The translations under genes and the position numbers were made by a program. The notes under the pieces were generated by a model that was given only the letters and a program-made list of their open reading frames with translations, made no database searches and was not told the origin of the DNA. Below, piece after piece: positions 59,521 to 64,000 of a stretch of DNA of 64,000 nucleotides. The stretch comes from Pseudomonas ekonensis. GTDB taxonomy: Bacteria; Pseudomonadota; Gammaproteobacteria; Pseudomonadales; Pseudomonadaceae. Numbering within the stretch: position 1 is the stretch's first letter; every line of letters starts with the position of its first letter. The stretch lies in the NCBI RefSeq assembly GCF_019145435.1, contig NZ_JAHSTS010000002.1, positions 1,674,001 through 1,738,000 on the forward strand, given 5' to 3'.

Positions 59521-62142
59521 TCAGTTCATGGCCGGTTCCCCGCGGGCAGGGCGTGTTTCGGCCTCCTGCGCCAGCGGAACGACCGCCCCGAAGAACCACG
59601 GCGACACCAGCGTCACCAACACGATGGTCATGACCCCGCTGGAGAACAGCGCCATGGCCACCAGCGCCCCCAGGTCGACGATCGGCTTGAAGTCGGAGAA
59701 CAGCAGGGCCATGAAGCCGACGGAGAAGATCACCACGTTGATCACCGTCGAACGGCCGACGCTGTGCATCGCCTGCAGAATCGCCGCATCGATTTCGACG
59801 CCCTCCTGCACCAGCAGCTTGATCCGCGACAGCAGGTGCACCGCGTAGTCGACCACGCCGACCACCAGGAACGTCACCAGCGTCGTGCCGATGTTCAGCT
59901 CGATGTGGAACAGGAACATGAAACCGTAGACCGTCACCGACGTGGTCAGCAGCGTGAGCATGCCGAGCAGCCCCAGACGCACGGACTTGAGCCAGTACAT
60001 CATCATCAACGTGACCACCACCAACGCCAGGGAAAAGCTCAGCACCTGCCCCTGGGTGATTTCCTGCAGCACGCCGGTCCAGATCAGCGGCGTGCCGGCG
60101 TGGGTCACCTCCAGGTTGGCCGGCTTGTTCACCAGCAGCCAGGCGTCGAGGCGGTCCAGCATGCCCTGGTAGTCGCTGGCGACGGACGAAGTCATGGTGT
60201 ACAGGGTCAAGGCCTTGGAGAAGTCGGCGTTGAGCACGTTGTTCAGGTCCGAGCCGCCGCCGTTCTCGAACAGCATCACGTGCTGCTCGATCAGTGAGTT
60301 GCCCGACACCTCGAACTGCTCGACCTGCCCGTCGTCGTTGACCGAGGACACCTTCTCGACCGCCTCCGGCACCCGCAGGTACGCGGGGTTCATGTCGTTG
60401 AGCACCAGGTTCATGCGCTTGACGTAGGTGGCCAGCGAATAGCCGTAGCTCACGTTCGGCTGTTGCTTGATGAAGCGGTCGAGCCGGTCGATGAACTGCA
60501 CCGTCTCGGTGGTCAGCACGCCACGGGGTTCCTTGCTGTCGATGGCGATCCAGCCCGGCGCGGTGCCCGCCACCTTGGCGTGGTTGATGAACTGGTCCGA
60601 GATGCGGATGTGGCTGTCCGGCTTGAAGTAGGCAATGCCGGAGTCTTCGATGTCGACGCGGAACGTGAACACCGTCGCCAACGCCAGCAACGGCACGAGC
60701 ACCACCAGGATCGGCTTGCGGAAGCGGATCATCCACGCGCAGAACGCCACCAGATAGCGCGAGATGACCGATTCCTTGTGCACCGCCACCTTGGCCTGCG
60801 CCGTCGGTTCCTTGCCCCAGATCGAGATCCAGGCCGGAATCAGCAGCAGCGAAATGATCAGTGCCGCCGTCAGGCCGATGGACATGAACACCCCGAAGTT
60901 GCGGATGCTGACGATGTTGTTGGTGGTGGAGATCAGGAACGTGGCGATGGTCGTCACGGTCGTCAGCACCACCGGCACCACCATCAGCCGCTGCGTGCGG
61001 CGGTTGGCCTCGCGGTTGCTCTTGCCGGCGTTTTTCTGCTCGTAGTACTCGGCCATGACGTGGATCGCGTCCGAGCAGCAGATGGTGAACAGGAACACCG
61101 GCAGCACGCTGGTGAGCAGGTCGAACGGCACCCGCCACAGGGCCATCAGCCCCAGCGTCCAGATGGTGCAGAACAGGATGTTGAACAGCGGCAGCAGCAC
61201 GCCCAGCGGTTTGCGGAAGAAGAAGATCAGCAGCAGCGTGATCAGCAGGAACACGATCGGAAACAGCACCGCCAGGTCGTGGTCGATGATTTCCTGCTGG
61301 GCGGCGATGAAGATCGGCATCCCGGCGATGAAGATCTCGTCCTTGTACGCCGGGTGCTCGGCCTGGTACTGCGCGACCAGGCCGCGCACGATCTGGTAGG
61401 CGCGCAGCTGGGCCTGGGCGTCGTCCTGCTTGGTGCCGAGCTCGGCCACCAGCATCGCGACTTTCTTGTCCTTGGACACCACCCCGTCGACCATCAGCTC
61501 GTTGCCCATGATCTGCGATTCGACCAGTGCCGGATCCATGTCGTAGGCGTTGAGCGTCTTGTGGATCAGCAGCTCGCCGCCGTCGGTCAGGACGATGTTC
61601 TCCAGGTCGCCCATGGACGCCATTTCGCGGATCGGGTTGATGCGCTCGGCCAGGAAGGTCAGGAACAGCTGGTCGTGCGGATCCCATCCCTCGCTCTGGG
61701 CATGGTCGCGCAGGGCCTTGGCCTGGGCGTAGTCGTTCTGGGAAAAGCCGTCTTCCAGAATGTCCCGCGTCAGCAACTGCGCACGGCTGTCGTCGGGATG
61801 GCCGGCGACGATCTGCGCCAACTGTTCCTTGTCGGCGTCGTTGGCCAGGATCATCTTGCGCACCGACTGCGACAGCGAGAACAGCGCGTTGAGGGTGTCC
61901 TTGTTGAACACCGTCTGCGGGTTGTTCAGCGCCACCATCACCGAGTCGAACGTGCCGGTGAACTCACCTTGCAGGTCGATGATGGTCTTGCGCGCCGGGT
62001 GGGTGTCCTTGAGCAGGTAAGGGTTGGTGTCGGACACCAGCGCACCCAGCGTATAGGTGAAATACGCGGTGATCGCCACCAGCAGGAAAACGATCGCCCG
62101 CGCATGGCGCTCGACGAAGTTCAGGTATCTTTCCATGATCAT
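59521..62142 (-). CDS. RND-superfamily exporter (MMPL/HpnN-like)
   Basis: An 873-residue protein with two repeats, each of a membrane helix, a large periplasmic loop and a block of about five helices (FPIVFLLITLLLIFFFRKP; MMYWLKSVRLGLLGMLTLL). The D-rich motif GVVDYAVHLLSRIK and SDAIHVMAEYYEQKNAG are family hallmarks. It belongs to the COG1033-type exporters, thought to move lipids or hydrophobic compounds. It follows a LolA-like gene by 30 bases in one operon. Confidence 0.9.
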   Translation of the reverse strand: MIMERYLNFVERHARAIVFLLVAITAYFTYTLGALVSDTNPYLLKDTHPARKTIIDLQGEFTGTFDSVMVALNNPQTVFNKDTLNALFSLSQSVRKMILANDADKEQLAQIVAGHPDDSRAQLLTRDILEDGFSQNDYAQAKALRDHAQSEGWDPHDQLFLTFLAERINPIREMASMGDLENIVLTDGGELLIHKTLNAYDMDPALVESQIMGNELMVDGVVSKDKKVAMLVAELGTKQDDAQAQLRAYQIVRGLVAQYQAEHPAYKDEIFIAGMPIFIAAQQEIIDHDLAVLFPIVFLLITLLLIFFFRKPLGVLLPLFNILFCTIWTLGLMALWRVPFDLLTSVLPVFLFTICCSDAIHVMAEYYEQKNAGKSNREANRRTQRLMVVPVVLTTVTTIATFLISTTNNIVSIRNFGVFMSIGLTAALIISLLLIPAWISIWGKEPTAQAKVAVHKESVISRYLVAFCAWMIRFRKPILVVLVPLLALATVFTFRVDIEDSGIAYFKPDSHIRISDQFINHAKVAGTAPGWIAIDSKEPRGVLTTETVQFIDRLDRFIKQQPNVSYGYSLATYVKRMNLVLNDMNPAYLRVPEAVEKVSSVNDDGQVEQFEVSGNSLIEQHVMLFENGGGSDLNNVLNADFSKALTLYTMTSSVASDYQGMLDRLDAWLLVNKPANLEVTHAGTPLIWTGVLQEITQGQVLSFSLALVVVTLMMMYWLKSVRLGLLGMLTLLTTSVTVYGFMFLFHIELNIGTTLVTFLVVGVVDYAVHLLSRIKLLVQEGVEIDAAILQAMHSVGRSTVINVVIFSVGFMALLFSDFKPIVDLGALVAMALFSSGVMTIVLVTLVSPWFFGAVVPLAQEAETRPARGEPAMN

Positions 62143-62172
62143 GCGTTCCAGGGTCTTCGGGGCGGCGCCCGG

Positions 62173-63006
62173 TTAGCGGGCGGACACAGCGAACTCGGGC
62201 AGGTCACCGGTCTTCAGGCCGCGCTTGATGGCGGTCTGGGTGAACAGGCGGTCTTCCAGCGGCACGTTGTACTGCAGCTGGTTGAAGCGCATCTCCGAAC
62301 GCGTGCCGTCGATGAAGTGCTCGGTCTCGCTCAGCACGATGCTGTCGATCGAGTCGATGGTCTCGACCTTCTGGGTGCGCATCTGCTTGATCAGCACGCC
62401 CTTGATGTCGAAGAAGTCCTGGCGCATGACCAAGAAGTTGCCCTTGTCGATCCACACCTTGAGCTTGTTGTAGCCGGTCTTGGCCAGCACCTCCGGGGAG
62501 GCCGGCTCGCGCTCGATCACGTAGCAGTCGCGGCCCTTGACCTGCTCTTCGCCGACCAGCACCTGCGAGTAGTCCTTGACCCGGATCTTGTCGAGGTCGG
62601 CATAGGAGTATTCGCTGCCCATGAACGAGCCGCGCTTGTCGGTGGTGGAAATGCGCCGGGTCTGGCGGCTGACCGGCAGGTACATCCACTGGCTGTCTTC
62701 CAGGCCCAGGGGCTCGTGGGGGTTCTCGATGTGGAACGCCACGTCGCGCACGTCGGTGGGCGCGGAGAAGTACATGCTGAATTTGTCGCTGTCCGGGTAA
62801 TCCTTCTGCAGGTAGGTGAATTCCCGCACCCGGGTGTTGCCCTTCTTGTCGTGCAGGATCAGCGAGACCTGGGACATGAAGCTGGTGCCGTCGTTGCGGT
62901 CGCGCACCTTCTGGATGATGTCGTCGGCGCTCTGGCCGGCGGCGGTTGCGCAGGCGGCACCGAGGATCAGCGCGGCGGCGGTCATGGTTTTCAGTAACGG
63001 CAACAT
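62173..63006 (-). CDS. Outer-membrane lipoprotein-sorting-like (LolA-fold) periplasmic protein
   Basis: A 277-residue protein. The signal peptide ends near ATAAG; the mature protein belongs to the COG2834-type LolA-like family (SFMSQVSLILHDKKGNTRVREFTYL; PDSDKFSMYFSAP; SQWMYLPVSRQTRRI; EYSYADLDKIRVKDY). These pair with RND/MMPL exporters and probably carry lipid through the periplasm. It lies between the exporter and the DUF1302-like gene. Confidence 0.9.
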   Translation of the reverse strand: MLPLLKTMTAAALILGAACATAAGQSADDIIQKVRDRNDGTSFMSQVSLILHDKKGNTRVREFTYLQKDYPDSDKFSMYFSAPTDVRDVAFHIENPHEPLGLEDSQWMYLPVSRQTRRISTTDKRGSFMGSEYSYADLDKIRVKDYSQVLVGEEQVKGRDCYVIEREPASPEVLAKTGYNKLKVWIDKGNFLVMRQDFFDIKGVLIKQMRTQKVETIDSIDSIVLSETEHFIDGTRSEMRFNQLQYNVPLEDRLFTQTAIKRGLKTGDLPEFAVSAR

Positions 63007-63074
63007 GTGAGCTTCCCTTTTCGTTGTTTGAGTCGTTTCAGGCCTGAACGCCGGGGCACGCAGGCGTCATGGGG

Positions 63075-64000
63075 TCAAAACAGATAGCCGGCGGACAGCC
63101 GCACCTGATCGCGGTCGCTGTACTCGCCGAACGAGCGGTCCGGCTTGCCGAAGAACACGTCGACTTCCAGCCCGAGCTTGATCCAGTCCACCGGCTTGTA
63201 GGTGAAGATGCCTTGCAGCAGCGCGTCGTCATGGAACGGCGGCGACGCGGCGACCACCAGCCGGCTCTTGAGGCGGTCCTGCCAGTGGGTGCCTTCGGCC
63301 GACAGGGTGAACAGGTGCTCGAGCTTGTCCTGCACCATGCCGGCCTGCCAGTCGACCAATTGCTGACGCTGCCACTGCGCGGAGATCAGCCAGTCGCGCA
63401 GCAGGTAATCGACGCCCAGCAGCGACTTGACCATCGGCGTGCTGTCGGCGCCGTAGCTGCGGGTCGGGTTGGTGACCCGCCAGCGGTCGAACCAGGCGAT
63501 CTCGCTGCGCACCACGATGCTGTGGCCGGCATCGATCGCCAGCCCCGCACCGCCCATGGTGTAGCGCGGGAACCGCCGCTCCAGCCGGGTGCGGCCGTCT
63601 TCTGCCAGGCCCTCGACGGCGTACACCGGATCCTGCTGGCGGGCGTTGAGGGCGACGAAACTGGTGTCCACCGCACCGATCCGGCCGTTGGCGCTCACCC
63701 CGTAGGAAAAGCCCTGGTCACCGTCGTAGCCGGGCTTGGAATCGACCAGGAAATACTGCGGATCCGGCACGGCGAACAGCGGCGCATCGAACTCGCTGCC
63801 GGGCACCGGCGGCCGGTTCTTCTCGAAACCGGTGATCCACAGCGCCTCCAGTTCCCATTCGCCCACCGGCTGGGCGAAACGCACCATCGGCACGGCGATG
63901 CGGCTGTCCTCCAGCAACGGCGTCAGGCCGTCGCGGTAGTCCAGCGGGTTGATCTGGTCGAGCACCCGCAGTTCATCGGCCCGGCCCCAGACCACCTGCT
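63075..64000 (-). CDS. DUF1302-like outer-membrane protein (5' part cut by window edge)
   Basis: At least 306 C-terminal residues, extending beyond 64000. WGRADELRVLDQINPLDYRD resembles the DUF1302 signature, alternating beta-strand-like segments follow, and the C-terminus ends in Phe (LSAGYLF), as in outer-membrane beta-barrels. It precedes the LolA-like gene by 68 bases and completes an exporter-carrier-barrel set. Confidence 0.8.
   Translation of the reverse strand, partial: QVVWGRADELRVLDQINPLDYRDGLTPLLEDSRIAVPMVRFAQPVGEWELEALWITGFEKNRPPVPGSEFDAPLFAVPDPQYFLVDSKPGYDGDQGFSYGVSANGRIGAVDTSFVALNARQQDPVYAVEGLAEDGRTRLERRFPRYTMGGAGLAIDAGHSIVVRSEIAWFDRWRVTNPTRSYGADSTPMVKSLLGVDYLLRDWLISAQWQRQQLVDWQAGMVQDKLEHLFTLSAEGTHWQDRLKSRLVVAASPPFHDDALLQGIFTYKPVDWIKLGLEVDVFFGKPDRSFGEYSDRDQVRLSAGYLF

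Noticed and set aside
60463..62997. 844-codon open frame opposite the RND exporter and LolA-like genes
   Set aside because: The composition is typical of an antisense shadow (His, Gln, Arg, Val-rich) and it runs across two real genes and their gap.

Overview
The window is chromosomal DNA from a Pseudomonas, most probably of the P. fluorescens group. The evidence is the high GC, the gene order carA-carB-greA, grpE-dnaK-dnaJ-dapB, recN, and fur divergent from omlA (bamE)-rnfH-ratA-smpB, a Pseudomonas-type lactate locus, many Pseudomonas REP hairpins, a DUF6124 gene, and a tmRNA tag reading ANDDQYGAALAA. This assignment rests on family recognition, not on a database search.

Layout. (1) 0-18.3 kb is conserved housekeeping DNA: ribosome assembly (yhbY), carbamoyl-phosphate synthesis (carAB) with an attenuator-like leader, the DnaK chaperone genes with two near-perfect sigma-32 promoters, recN, fur, bamE, rnfH, ratA and smpB. 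A solitary cytosine-5 DNA methyltransferase with its own HTH domain and a palindromic putative operator sits between carA and dapB. (2) 18.3-27 kb is the lactate locus: lldR facing lldP-lutA-lutB-lutC-dld, with a perfect 7-3-7 operator between them. No lldD is present, so L-lactate oxidation falls to LutABC and D-lactate oxidation to the large flavin/iron-sulfur Dld. (3) 27.45 kb holds ssrA (tmRNA), a classical integration site.

(4) 27.85-39.3 kb is an accessory island directly after ssrA, with visibly lower GC and different codon use. It carries a nucleoside-deoxyribosyltransferase/TIR-like protein, a 50-residue membrane protein, an IS3-family element, a tightly coupled DNA methyltransferase plus 1414-residue Dna2-like nuclease-helicase, a tandem (CAGT) tract, and a MazG-like pyrophosphohydrolase paired with a nuclease-DUF2075 helicase. 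No integrase or second att copy is visible. This looks like a phage-defence island. The methyltransferase/nuclease-helicase pair is the best candidate for an undescribed system.

(5) 39.3-47.7 kb is core or flexible genome: an isochorismatase-like hydrolase, DUF6124, two acetyltransferases, an ArnT-like glycosyltransferase, PAP2 and histidine phosphatases, an HBM-type chemoreceptor, an orphan FitA-like antitoxin and a VOC protein. (6) 47.8-53.6 kb is a five-gene minus-strand run: carbamoyltransferase, MFS transporter, HAD phosphatase, YdcF-like protein and D-aminoacylase. It may modify and export a small molecule or glycoconjugate. (7) 53.6-59.5 kb holds regulators and small redox enzymes (LysR, MdaB, YgiN-like, TauE, LysR, NAD(P)H oxidoreductase, MerR) separated by REP clusters. 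(8) 59.5-64 kb is an RND/MMPL exporter, a LolA-like periplasmic protein and the start of a DUF1302-like outer-membrane protein cut by the window edge, which together look like an envelope lipid-transport unit.
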